This document shows positions 55,868 through 64,000 of a DNA stretch of 64,000 bases, one piece after another. The notes beneath the pieces are model-generated. The model ran no database searches and was not told the DNA's origin. It saw only the letters and a list, made by a program, of their open reading frames with translations. The stretch spans positions 10,704,014-10,768,013 of the forward strand of contig OU342638.1 in assembly GCA_910589415.1 (NCBI GenBank), in the 5' to 3' direction. The position numbers were made by a program, and so were the translations under genes. Each line of letters starts with the position of its first letter. Position 1 is the first letter of the stretch. Source of the stretch: Malachius bipustulatus. Lineage: Eukaryota > Arthropoda > Insecta > Coleoptera > Melyridae.

Positions 55868-56025
55868 TTCTAGAGTGAGTTGATCTGCAGCAGTTTTTTT
55901 TTTTAATACCTTTAGCTTTTTTTAGCTTTTTGAACTATTTCGCTATCAATGACGTGATAGGAATATAGCTTAGATCTTAAGCCCACAAACTCGCGAATCA
56001 ATTTTTCTACGGGCTCATCTTTCAT
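55868..56025 (-). pseudogene. Possible C-terminus of a Maverick-type DNA polymerase B
   Basis: The frame from 56025 reads EKLIREFVGLRSKLYSYHVI, then after a frameshift KKAKGIKK and ADQLTLEHYRDCL. The string of EFVGLR.K.Y.Y, K.KG.KK and a short tail with YRDCL resembles the end of protein-primed polymerases B from Maverick/Polinton elements and adintovirus-like viruses as I remember them. It is only about 55 codons, so the call is tentative. Confidence 0.4.
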
Positions 56026-56327
56026 TAATACTCTTTTTTATTATTTTTTATTTTATTATTTAAACAAGTAAAAATATATATCCATATCAAAAAGGATCTA
56101 CATTAACTCATGTAATCGAATAATGTCGAATTATGCATTTTATTATAAAATTATTTATTATCAATCAGTTTTGCACAAAGAACAACGAAAGTAAACTATA
56201 TAAAAAACCATAAACTTTATTCATTAACTAAAGTACAGAGTGAAAAAAATAATAGTTGTTTCTATTATAAGTTTACAAAAAATTGGTTTCTATTTTAATG
56301 ATCCCCATCTTCATTAATATCAACATC
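56026..56327. other. AT-rich spacer
   Basis: No ORF. It ends where the duplicated satellite-ALKBH2 unit begins (AGTAGATAATAATG). Confidence 0.4.
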
Positions 56328-56389
56328 AGTAGATAATAATGGACAGTTCTAACTCACTTCGGAAGAGGAAAGTGGAGGGGGTAATTTTA

Positions 56390-56800
56390 GGTCAATTAGA
56401 TGCAAATTTATTCATAACCAATTAAATGTCAAGGTCAAAAAATGTCATGACCTCATAAATTATGCAAATTTTCAAAATGTCAAGGCCTCATAAATTAGGT
56501 CAATTAGATGCAAATTTTCAAAATGTCAAATTTAAGTAGGTCAATTAGATGCAAATTTATTCATAACCAATTAAATTTCAAGGTCGCAAAATACACGGTG
56601 CTAATATGCAAATTTTCAAAATGTGAAGGCCTCATAAATTAGGTCAATTAGATGCAAATTTTCAAAATGTGAAGGCCTCATAAATTAGGTCAATTAGATG
56701 CAAATTTTCAAAATGTCAAGATCTCATAAATCATGTCAATGACCTCATAAGTTATGTCAATTAAATTATGAAAATTTTTGAAATGCATATAATAATGTCA
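56390..56800. repeat. Satellite array 1, about 46-bp unit
   Basis: Units of the type AGGTCAATTAGATGCAAATT + TTCAAAATGTGAAGGCCTCA + TAAATT, best conserved at 56635-56725. The octamer ATGCAAAT occurs seven times and AGGTCA several times. It lies directly upstream of the TATA box of the ALKBH2-like gene. Confidence 0.8.
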
Positions 56801-56891
56801 AGGTGTTAGACATGACGGCAAAAAAAGTGCAATATGCAGAATGACAGATGGAAATGTCAAGGCTCAGGTATAATGGAGGTGTCTATGTGGA

Positions 56892-56899
56892 TATATAAA
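56892..56899 (+). promoter_or_regulatory. TATA box of ALKBH2-like copy 1
   Basis: TATATAAA 40 bp upstream of the ATG at 56932; transcription would start about 10 bases before the start codon. The same sequence and spacing occur in copy 2. Confidence 0.5.
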
Positions 56900-56931
56900 G
56901 AAGGTGATATAAAAGCTAAAGACACTTCAAA

Positions 56932-57386
56932 ATGTGTGAAGAATCGAGTAAGAGAAGAAAAATAGAACAACCGTTGAAAATAGATTATAAAGTGTTATTT
57001 TCTAAAGCAGAATGTGAAAAATATTTTAAATTGTTAAATAGTTTAGAATATTATCCCAGAAACAAATATAAAGTAAAAATTATTGGTAAAAGCTATGAGC
57101 TAAGGAAAGACATAGTGGCATATGGAGACCAGGGTCTAGCATACTGATTTTCAGGCACATCAGTGCCTACAAAACCATGGACAAGCGAGTTGCTGGAAAT
57201 TAAAGACAAAGTAGAAAAAAGCACGGGGCAAAAATATAATTTTCTACTAGTTAATATATACTTAAATATGCACGATAAAATTGGCCCACATAAAGATGAT
57301 GATAGAAACTTGATACCAAATAGCTCGATAGCATCAGTATCATTTGGCGGAGAGAGACATATAGTCCAGTCAAGGAATGAGGTGTA
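56932..57386 (+). pseudogene. ALKBH2-like dioxygenase, copy 1, broken
   Basis: Same protein as the copy at 63408. A CGA codon has become TGA at 57145-57147, and the reading frame then continues with FSGTSVPTKPWTSELLEIKD and KIGPHKDDDRN (the Fe-binding His and Asp). After GGERH the sequence is replaced by unrelated codons and stops at 57386, so the distal His and the Arg that binds 2-oxoglutarate are lost. An Arg in NRYLNM is Ile here. Non-functional. Confidence 0.8.
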
Positions 57387-58107
57387 GAGTGCGTGAGCAG
57401 GTAACTAAGCGATTCCTTCAGAAACTTGTTCAGGGGGCTTAGGTTGTTAACATACCAAAAGTCCTGACTCCTAGGTGATGAGCGGGGGGGAGGAGGGGGG
57501 GGGGTAAAGGTACGAATTTTGGGTTTTTCGCTTATATCTCGAAAACGGTGCATCGGGGAGAAATATTTTCAGATAATAAAATGGAGTTCTTAAAATTATC
57601 TAAAACTTTTATATCATATGTTTTTTTCTAATTCCTAACCGTTTTCGAGCTATACCCTCGGAAAAAGTTGAAATTTACAAAAAAAATCAATTTACGTCAA
57701 AATATTCATAAACATTGCATCATATTGTCTAAACCTATTCATAAACGAAAAGTATGAATAGGAAAGAAGTTGTAGATTTTTAAATTCCCTTTTAGAATAT
57801 ATATACATATGCTGATTAATGTCCAACCCGCCTAAAGTTACAGCTATTTTAAAACTTGTATAGCATTTTGCAATTTTCAGAAAATTAGTTTGTATATCAT
57901 ATTCTTAACCCACAACCTTTGTTCGTTCATCTAATAACATATATGGTCACTTATAAGCAAGTTATTAAATAAAGTAGAAAAAATAATGATGATGACAAAT
58001 TTCACACTTTATTCTACAGATAGTTTCGTTACACCAATACAATAATAATTGTAAACCCCATTGTTCTCAATATATTCCTAATGTTTTACTCTCAACTTTA
58101 AAAGTAA
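57387..58107. other. Spacer with G-run, 3' flank of the PIN/CxC gene
   Basis: A G-rich run at 57483-57504 is followed by AT-rich DNA with no ORF of value. CTCGAAAACGG and its inverse CCGTTTTCGAG form a loose inverted pair (57538-57548, 57642-57652). Minus-strand poly(A)-type signals near 57960-58080 would serve the gene to the right. Confidence 0.4.
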
Positions 58108-59585
58108 TCAAATTTTCATCCTCTTTGAACTTGAGGGTCCAGGCAATGATTGTTCTTCCATGGCATCTTCTTGCTCAGTAGCGGGTGGCTCTTGCTGAAT
58201 GGCCTCTACATCGTCTTCATCGTCCTCATCGTCAACAGGCACACTGTTTAGGCACTTCCCTTGACAGTGGAGGCACGCTGCAGAACAGGTGAGCATCGCT
58301 TTTCGGCAGCCACATTTTCCAATTACACAATCCTTGGTGCAGCGGCAAAATATAGTTTTCAGAAGAACCTCTGGTGCTGGTAGATTTTCCATTGTAATTG
58401 CCACCAGGGTGTCTCCTACACGTTTCCACCCCCCAATCTTGAGGGGGCAGCTCATTACCGAGCCACTGCTGCACTTGGTGGTAGGTTCGCCGAGAGTGCT
58501 GTTTAGCTGCATTCTCTGTTGGAGGTAGGGAGCTGATTTCAGGCTTCATATTTGCCACTGACCTCGTAAACGATTGGAAGCGGTACTGGTTAAGGGAGGT
58601 TTGTTTTTTTGGCGCCTTATACCACTTCAGAAAGCACATCTCCCCAGCCTTTTCAACCTGGTCGTAAGTAGAGGAGGCGTTAGAAAATGTCATTGCTGCT
58701 TGCTGGATGATTTCTGACTCCAAGTACAATTTAAAGAAGCCCACCTTGCTTCTCCTGAAAGTAGCAGAAGTTGTGTCGCATCCGGTAAATGAATGAAGGA
58801 ACAGGATGTGTTCAAATCTACGGTGCTGCATCTCTTGGGTGGACAGTACTATTGTTTTGGTTTTCCCTCGTCCGGGTTTCAGCATAAAGATATCTCGGGT
58901 CGCAGGAGTGGAAGCAATCAACAGGACAGCAAGGTCTACATCCTCACCAACGACAGCCACAGAGTTGTGAGTGGATTGTTCAACAGCAGTCTTCACGATT
59001 AGGATGTCAGCGTCATCGGTAGCCTGAAGAGTATGAAGAGGAGATGAAGTTAGTTTTGTTGGTAGGATTTGATAAAAAGTCTTCCTGTTTACCAGGTATT
59101 TGTGTGTCCCATGTCAAATTGATGTCGACTGACCTTTTTAGTCTGTAACGACGCATTTGTTCTTGTGATTTAGTGCTATTGGCTGTGTTTGCGTACCCAT
59201 CAAACACCACAGTGCGAGTAGTCCCAGGATAATGGTGGTCGACGTAGGTGATATAACTATTACAAATAGTCACAACCGATGCATCTTTTGGCCAAATAAC
59301 TCTGTGGAGTAGAAATTCTCCATCGACTACAATGTTCATTTGGGGCAGAAGAATATCTTTCTTGGTTGGCTCAAACAAGTTGTACAGCACTGATTTGTTT
59401 GTCTTTCTCATGCCACTTTCGTTGAACAGTGCTAAGGGAAATGGGGCCAACTCATACTCAAAATATGTCATCAAATCCTCATCTGATCGTTTGCCTATAC
59501 ATATCCGCTGAAAGAGCAATGTTGGGTCAACTACTACCCTTTCATCGTGAACTTTTATCGATGAGCTGACAGAAGATATTGGCAA
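58108..59585 (-). pseudogene. PIN/CxC protein, FEN-PIN-like nuclease and CxC end
   Basis: Three frames: 59585-59013, about 59055-58232 and 58512-58108. FEN/PIN-like signatures in order: MNIVVDGEFLLHRVIW, RTVVFDGYANT with STKSQEQMRRY, TDDADILIVKTAV, VVGEDVDLAVLLIA, SFTGCDTTSA. These place acidic residues as in flap/PIN nucleases. The last frame has a Cys-rich block FCRCTKDCVIGKCGCRK followed by CSAACLHCQGKCLN, like the CxC motifs of Tesmin-type proteins and some transposases, then an acidic tail. Two frameshifts break it. Confidence 0.6.
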
Positions 59586-61171
59586 TGCCCGATCCTTGCG
59601 CGATAACTTTTTACGTCTGCAAATGTCAAGTCAACTATTGAATTCATAGCCCTTTTACCAACTCGAACAGCATCATAACATGTTATCGTGGCATTTCCGA
59701 CAACTCCACTCGAAATTGACATGATTTGAGAGGTTTCTGGGAAGGGAGGATGAGAATCAAACCACTGATTGAGTTTGACAATGTCTTCTGCATCTTTACT
59801 CTTGCGAGCCTGTCCAATGTCCTTGTGTTGTTCACTTGAAGTGAATGTGACTCCAGAAAACTCTTCAAGCGAAGTGCATATCTCATGAGTTGCACTCATA
59901 TCAACTAACCATTTGCTGAGTACGTTGTGTGAAACACCTCTGCCTCCAGTTATGCCTCCTCGGCTTTTGAATGATCGTATCAACGTGGTTTCAATTGTCA
60001 TATCTGACCATACGCCTGACCAAAAGCGATCAGAGCGTCGCATAGTAAAATACCCGCTGGCTGCAAACTTGTGGTATTCTTCAGGAGTCATTGTTGATGG
60101 TAGATTTTCCATATCTTGAATATACAACTGGCAGGACTTTGCGTAGGGAAAGTGTCCAGATGCATGAAAGTACGGTATCATTTTTTTGACACAGTTAAGG
60201 TGTGAATCCCAATTACCAGATCTTTCTGCATGTATATATTCCTTGACTAGGTTTACCATGTTGAAGTACTGGATCCATAGCTGAGCTGTTGGTCCATTGT
60301 TTTTAAGCTGTTCCAATTTATCACCAAATTTCTCAGCCAACTTTTTGATGATTGGGTTTTTATTTAAGGCATCCAGTGCAGGTGGCTCATCAAGGAAACC
60401 TGACAAAATGTCTGTTACAGTAGACTTCTCTTCTTCTGTTACTATGATTTGGTCCAGTATTTTGTTGGACAATGCCGTCGTTGCAAGCAAATGTCCTCCT
60501 ACTGCTCTAGCGAACGCGTGACCCTGGAGCATTTTGTCAACAGATAGAGGAGCGTGGGTAGTGCATAACAGTTCCTTTAGGCCACTTCCGGCCATGAAGT
60601 AGCCTATGCTGCCTAAAAAGGACATCAGTAAGTGAAATCCACCAAGGCGCACTATACAGTTCGTTATCTGAGAGTCAAGAGGTGCAGCAGCAATGATTTC
60701 CCGCGCCTTCCAGTATAGTGGCTGGTCAAAGGTGATGATTACTCTTAGTTGGTTACTTTCATTGTCTTTCTGGGTAAGCTGGATCAACTCGCAAGCATAT
60801 TGCAAGGCCGTATAGACCGTGTCATAGTTTGTTGGAGGCGCATTGATTAAGGGGAGGGTTATAACTTTAGTTTTTTCACTGAAATCCCCTGTTGTTATGG
60901 TTGCCATGTACCCTTTCCATTCTGGCAGCGGGATGTTTAGTTTTTTTGCAACAAACCAGAGAACATCTAATGGTTGAGGGTGAACCACTTCTTCGGGTAC
61001 GTTAATGCGTTTGACCACTACACTTTCCAGGCTAGCGCTCTTCTGGAATGTTTTCAGCGGAATTATGCCAAGTTTGCCAACATCATGTGATAAGGGCATG
61101 TTCTTCAATCTTGGTATGTCTGCACCTTTTTCAAGGGAATTCGAGGGAGTAATGCACCTGATTCCACCCAT
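59555..61171 (-). pseudogene. PIN/CxC protein, large central region
   Basis: 538 open codons with no stop. It is a conserved region of a multi-copy family in aphids, cnidarians and crustaceans as I recall it, without a named function: GGIRCITPSNSLEKGADIPR at the start, then PLYWKAREIIAA, LGGFHLLMSFLGSIGYFMAG, HFPYAKSCQLYIQDM, and SDRFWSGVWSDMTIETTLIR. The last block with its acidic and aromatic residues is the best signature. Mostly alpha-helical. One frameshift at 61198 separates it from the upstream part and one at about 59570 from the PIN part. Confidence 0.65.
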
Positions 61172-61194
61172 AGCATGAAGAGTGTTGAGCCCAT

Positions 61195-62528
61195 CTATAG
61201 TACATACGTGAAATCAACGTTGTCGAAAACAAATTGATTGAAAGCACCTTTCTTTACAATAAAACCAGGTTTCGCACTGTCTATTGCTGACATTTCTAAC
61301 TTTTGTCCTTCGTGATACGATACACAGAAGCCCAAATTTGCAAGAAGATCAATTAAATGCCTTGAAGCATACTTTCTGTATATGAGCAATGATAGGCTGC
61401 ACAATAGAGGTGATACGAAGGTTCTAGGTCTGACAATCCCAATTATGGCATTTCCCAATGCAGCACATTTTCTCTTTGTTTCTTCTATTCTCTTTGTCTT
61501 TGCCAATAAAAGACCCTCAAGGAAAAAAGTAAGGGATTGAGGCATTGTACCTGGATTCTTCAAAAATTCGTCGCTGGGAGGGTATGTGTCTGTGCTGTAC
61601 ACTTGACTCTGAATATCTTGCCGTAAAATTTCCACAGCTTTAGCAACAATTCTCAACCTCTCTTCTTCTTCATTTTTAGCCCTGTTTCCATACCACGCTT
61701 CATTGAGAATTTTGTTCCCAATGTCTCTAAAACATACCACTGGCACACTAAATCTGTTGACACCTGGAGTGATCAGTATCCGATCTCCATATTTCCTCTC
61801 CAATTCAGCCTTGATTGTCCGCCATTGGGGTTTGGTCTCTGATATGATACCCAGTATTTCATCTTTGGAGAACTGACAATCACTGCTTCCCTCCAAGTAG
61901 CTGAAAATCTCCTCCATAGCCTTTGTAACATGGTTGTCTCTGGGGATCTCTGTTTTTGGAGTTTGTAAACTCGTGGGCTTCAAAAAATTAATGTAGCAGT
62001 CTTTGTGGTATACTGCTTCCTCAGCAACAAGATCGTTAATCGAGGAAAGGCGGTGAAAAGAACTTCATCGCCCAAGGTATCCTTCCTCATAGAACACACC
62101 TCCCTGATTCGACTTTGAACAGTTAAAGTCTCAACTGAATGCACAATTTTCCTTTTCGCCAAAGGCTTTTTTGTTTCTTCTTTTGCGCAAAGCCCACAGA
62201 ACAAACAATTACTCTTAAAATTGAATTTAGGAACTGAAGACCGGAACTTAGACGCCCCTGTCTCTTCCTTGGATGTGGATGCCTCCCTAACATATTTTTT
62301 TATCGTGTCAGTCCGGGTGTAATTTTTACGACAGCTTGTGTGAATTAAAAGGGATGACAAATCACGGAAACTTTCATGCTTGTTGTCTTTTCGTTCCTTA
62401 CTTGCTTTAACAAGGCCCAGTATACCCTTTTCTTTGACTTCAGAGACATCTTCACTTCCTCTTAAAGCGTCCTTAAGGCACACAGGACACTTAGTAGTAC
62501 TCATTGCAGTTTCAGGCACACAGGACAC
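61195..62528 (-). pseudogene. PIN/CxC protein, N-terminal zinc-binding region
   Basis: Start at 62528 or the ATG at 62502 (STTKCPVCLKDALR). Cys/His pairs: CPVC, IHTSCRKNYT, NCLFCGLC. The frame from 62528 drifts after about codon 155, and the next frame (61983) carries on with SDCQFSKDEILGIISETKPQ, PGTMPQSLTFFLEGLLL, FCVSYHEGQKLEMS. The whole protein of this gene was about 1,400 residues. A 28-bp sequence around the start codons is duplicated. Confidence 0.6.
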
Positions 62529-62542
62529 TTAGTAGTACTCAT
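62477..62542. repeat. 28-bp duplication at the start of the PIN/CxC gene
   Basis: GGCACACAGGACACTTAGTA... occurs at 62477-62504 and 62515-62542, ten bases apart. Each copy ends in CAT, so both give a minus-strand ATG. Confidence 0.8.
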
Positions 62543-62861
62543 ATATCATGGTTTGTTGTAGGTTTTAAAAACCTGTTTCCCCTAAATGTATGTTTAATAT
62601 TAAATTTCTTGATCCTAGGCACATTTGACACACACTAAACTAAACTAACTTAGGATATAATCATAACTAAGGATAAAACATAGCACAAAACTGAAAACAT
62701 AGGTATTGTTTACACTTCAAAATGTTTGTAAACAAAACTAACCTTTATATTATAAAGTAAGGGTAACAAGAACCAGCTGACAGTCCATTAACAGAAGACA
62801 AGGAAATCAGTGTTACCAACCTAAAAGTTATAAGCATTAAAACTATTATTACTGTATGAGA
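62543..62861 (-). promoter_or_regulatory. Likely promoter region of the PIN/CxC gene
   Basis: No ORF. A minus-strand TTTATAATATAAAGG (62743-62757) could be a TATA-type element 215 bp upstream of the start. The evidence is composition and position only. Confidence 0.25.
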
Positions 62862-62924
62862 TGAGTAGATAATAATGAACAGTTCTAGCTCACTTCGGAG
62901 GAGGAAAGTGGAGGGGGTAATTTA

Positions 62925-63290
62925 AGTAGGTCAATTAGATGCAAATTTATTCATAATTAAATGTCAAGGTCACAAAATGTCATGACCTCATAAATTATGC
63001 AAATTTTCAAAATGTCAAGGCCTCATAAATTAGGTCAATTGAATTATGCAAATTTTCAAAATGTCAAGGCCTCATAAATTATGCAAATTTTCAAAATGTC
63101 AAGTTTAAGTAGGTCAATGAGATGCAAATTTATTCATAACCAATTAAATTTCAAGGTCGCAAAAATACACGGTGCTAATATGCAAATTTTCAAAATGTCA
63201 AGATCTCATAAATTATGTCAATGACCTCATAAGCAATTAAATTATGCAAATTTTTGAAATGCATATACTAATGTCAAGGTGTTAGACATG
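62925..63290. repeat. Satellite array 2
   Basis: Same units as array 1 with different unit numbers; seven ATGCAAAT octamers. The last unit is followed by GTGTTAGACATGACGGC, shared with copy 1. Confidence 0.8.
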
Positions 63291-63367
63291 ACGGCAAAAA
63301 AAATGCAATATGCAGAATGACAGATGGAAATGTCAAGGCTCAGGTATAATGGAGATGTATATGTGGA

Positions 63368-63375
63368 TATATAAA
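63368..63375 (+). promoter_or_regulatory. TATA box of ALKBH2-like copy 2
   Basis: TATATAAA 40 bp upstream of the ATG at 63408, with the surrounding 90 bp almost identical to copy 1. Confidence 0.55.
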
Positions 63376-63407
63376 GAAGGTGATATAAAAGCTAAAGACA
63401 CTTCAAA

Positions 63408-64000
63408 ATGTGTGAAGAATCGAGTAAGAGAAGAAAAATAGAACAACCGTTGAAAATAGATTATAAAGTGTTATTTTCTAAAGCAGAATGTGAAAAATAT
63501 TTTAAATTATTAAATAGTTTAGAATATTATCCCAGAAACAAATATAAAGTAAAAATTATTGGTAAAAGCTATGAGCTAAGGAGAGACATAGTGGCATATG
63601 GAGACCAGGGTCTGGCATACCGATTTTCAGGCACATCAGTGCCTACAAAACCATGGACAAGCGAGTTGCTGGAAATTAAAGACAAAGTAGAAAAAAGCAC
63701 GGAGCAAAAATACAATTTTCTACTAGTTAATAGATACTTAAATATGCACGATAAAATTGGCCCACATAAAGATGATGATAGAGACTTGGTACCAAATAGC
63801 TCGATAGCATCAGTATCATTTGGTGGAGAGAGACATATGTTATTCCAAAACGGTAGTACGGTAAGAAAAATTTTACTCGAAGAAGGAAGTTTGGTTGTAA
63901 TACCCTTAAAAACCAATAAAGACTGGACTCATTCAATTCCAACAGCAAATAGTAAGACTAGAATTTCACTTACTTTTCGTAACATGTATAAATTGGACAT
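63408..64000 (+). CDS. ALKBH2-like 2-oxoglutarate/Fe(II) dioxygenase, copy 2, runs off the window
   Basis: Open from the ATG to the window edge (197 codons, stop not reached). AlkB-family repair enzymes remove alkyl groups from DNA bases. Motifs: PRNKYKVKIIGKSYELRRD, AYRFSGTSVPTKPWTSELLE, FLLVNRYLNMHDKIGPHKDD (Fe ligands His and Asp), SIASVSFGGERHMLFQN, EGSLVVIPLKTNKDWTHSIP (distal Fe ligand His), KTRISLTFRNMY (Arg for 2-oxoglutarate). The spacing matches ALKBH2. It begins with a short basic segment (SSKRRKIEQP). No introns, a TATA box 40 bp upstream, and a satellite in front. All catalytic residues are kept, so it may be active. Confidence 0.85.
   Translation, partial: MCEESSKRRKIEQPLKIDYKVLFSKAECEKYFKLLNSLEYYPRNKYKVKIIGKSYELRRDIVAYGDQGLAYRFSGTSVPTKPWTSELLEIKDKVEKSTEQKYNFLLVNRYLNMHDKIGPHKDDDRDLVPNSSIASVSFGGERHMLFQNGSTVRKILLEEGSLVVIPLKTNKDWTHSIPTANSKTRISLTFRNMYKLD

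Larger units (their letters stand above)
56328..57362 (+). repeat. Duplicated unit, copy 1 (satellite + TATA + ALKBH2-like gene)
   Basis: From AGTAGATAATAATG to GAGAGACATAT this matches 62862-63838 in the same orientation, apart from indels in the satellite and scattered substitutions. Homology stops inside the ALKBH2-like coding sequence at 57362. Confidence 0.85.
62862..64000 (+). repeat. Duplicated unit, copy 2
   Basis: It begins AGTAGATAATAATGAACAGT and follows copy 1 through the satellite and gene; it continues to the window edge past the point where copy 1 breaks off. Confidence 0.85.

Noticed and set aside
56390..56800. CRISPR-like array
   Set aside because: The repeats are contiguous satellite units without unique spacers, in animal DNA.
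57251..57553. 100-codon minus-strand ORF with a poly-Pro run
   Set aside because: The prolines come from a G-run and the rest is antisense to the ALKBH2-like copy 1.

Overview
The window is AT-rich animal DNA, almost certainly from an insect. The evidence is I-type and jockey/CR1-like LINEs, BEL/Pao and errantivirus (Ty3/gypsy with env) LTR elements, mariner- and pogo-type DNA transposons, many foldback MITEs, and no bacterial operon or CRISPR signal. The order or species cannot be set from the sequence. I find no convincing intron-containing host gene. The window is a graveyard of mobile and virus-derived DNA, mostly broken by stops and frameshifts.

Layout. 0-6.5 kb: short intronless minus-strand ORFs, including a broken matrix metalloproteinase (MMP-A), a small type I membrane protein and a 99-aa OB-fold-like protein; a 1.2-kb foldback element interrupts the MMP. 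6.5-11.9 kb: a near full-length I-type LINE (+). 12-17.5 kb: a BEL/Pao element (+). 17.7-27.9 kb: nested insertions. A gypsy LTR is split by a mariner-like transposon, which is itself split by a 5.7-kb I-type LINE with a 13-bp target duplication. 27.9-31.8 kb: errantivirus env and integrase (-), the latter carrying a 596-bp foreign insert. 31.8-35.4 kb: LINE and BEL/Pao debris. 36-38.6 kb: a chuvirus-like glycoprotein pseudogene (-), itself hit by a LINE tail. 39.5-41.2 kb: a second MMP (MMP-B) with the whole matrixin layout, followed by an unidentified GC-richer coding remnant. 43.3-49.5 kb: a second gypsy copy (-) interrupted by a LINE. 50.0-51.7 kb: an almost perfect tandem duplication of 839 bp. 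53-56 kb: a pogo/Tigger MITE, a pogo-type transposase, a LINE tail and a scrap resembling the C-terminus of a Maverick-type DNA polymerase B. 56.3-64 kb: two direct copies of an ALKBH2-like dioxygenase gene, each behind a satellite array and a TATA box, flanking a minus-strand gene for a large zinc-binding/FEN-PIN-like/CxC protein.

The parts that do not reduce to common transposons are: (i) the two ALKBH2-like units with octamer-rich satellite promoters and the PIN/CxC gene between them; (ii) two intronless MMP genes; (iii) three GC-richer foreign coding fragments (3.8-4.2, 30.6-31.2 and 41.2-42.0 kb), two of them inserted cleanly without target duplication into coding sequence; and (iv) the chuvirus-like glycoprotein and the polymerase B scrap. 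Together these suggest a locus that repeatedly captured viral DNA or cDNA, but that reading is an inference.
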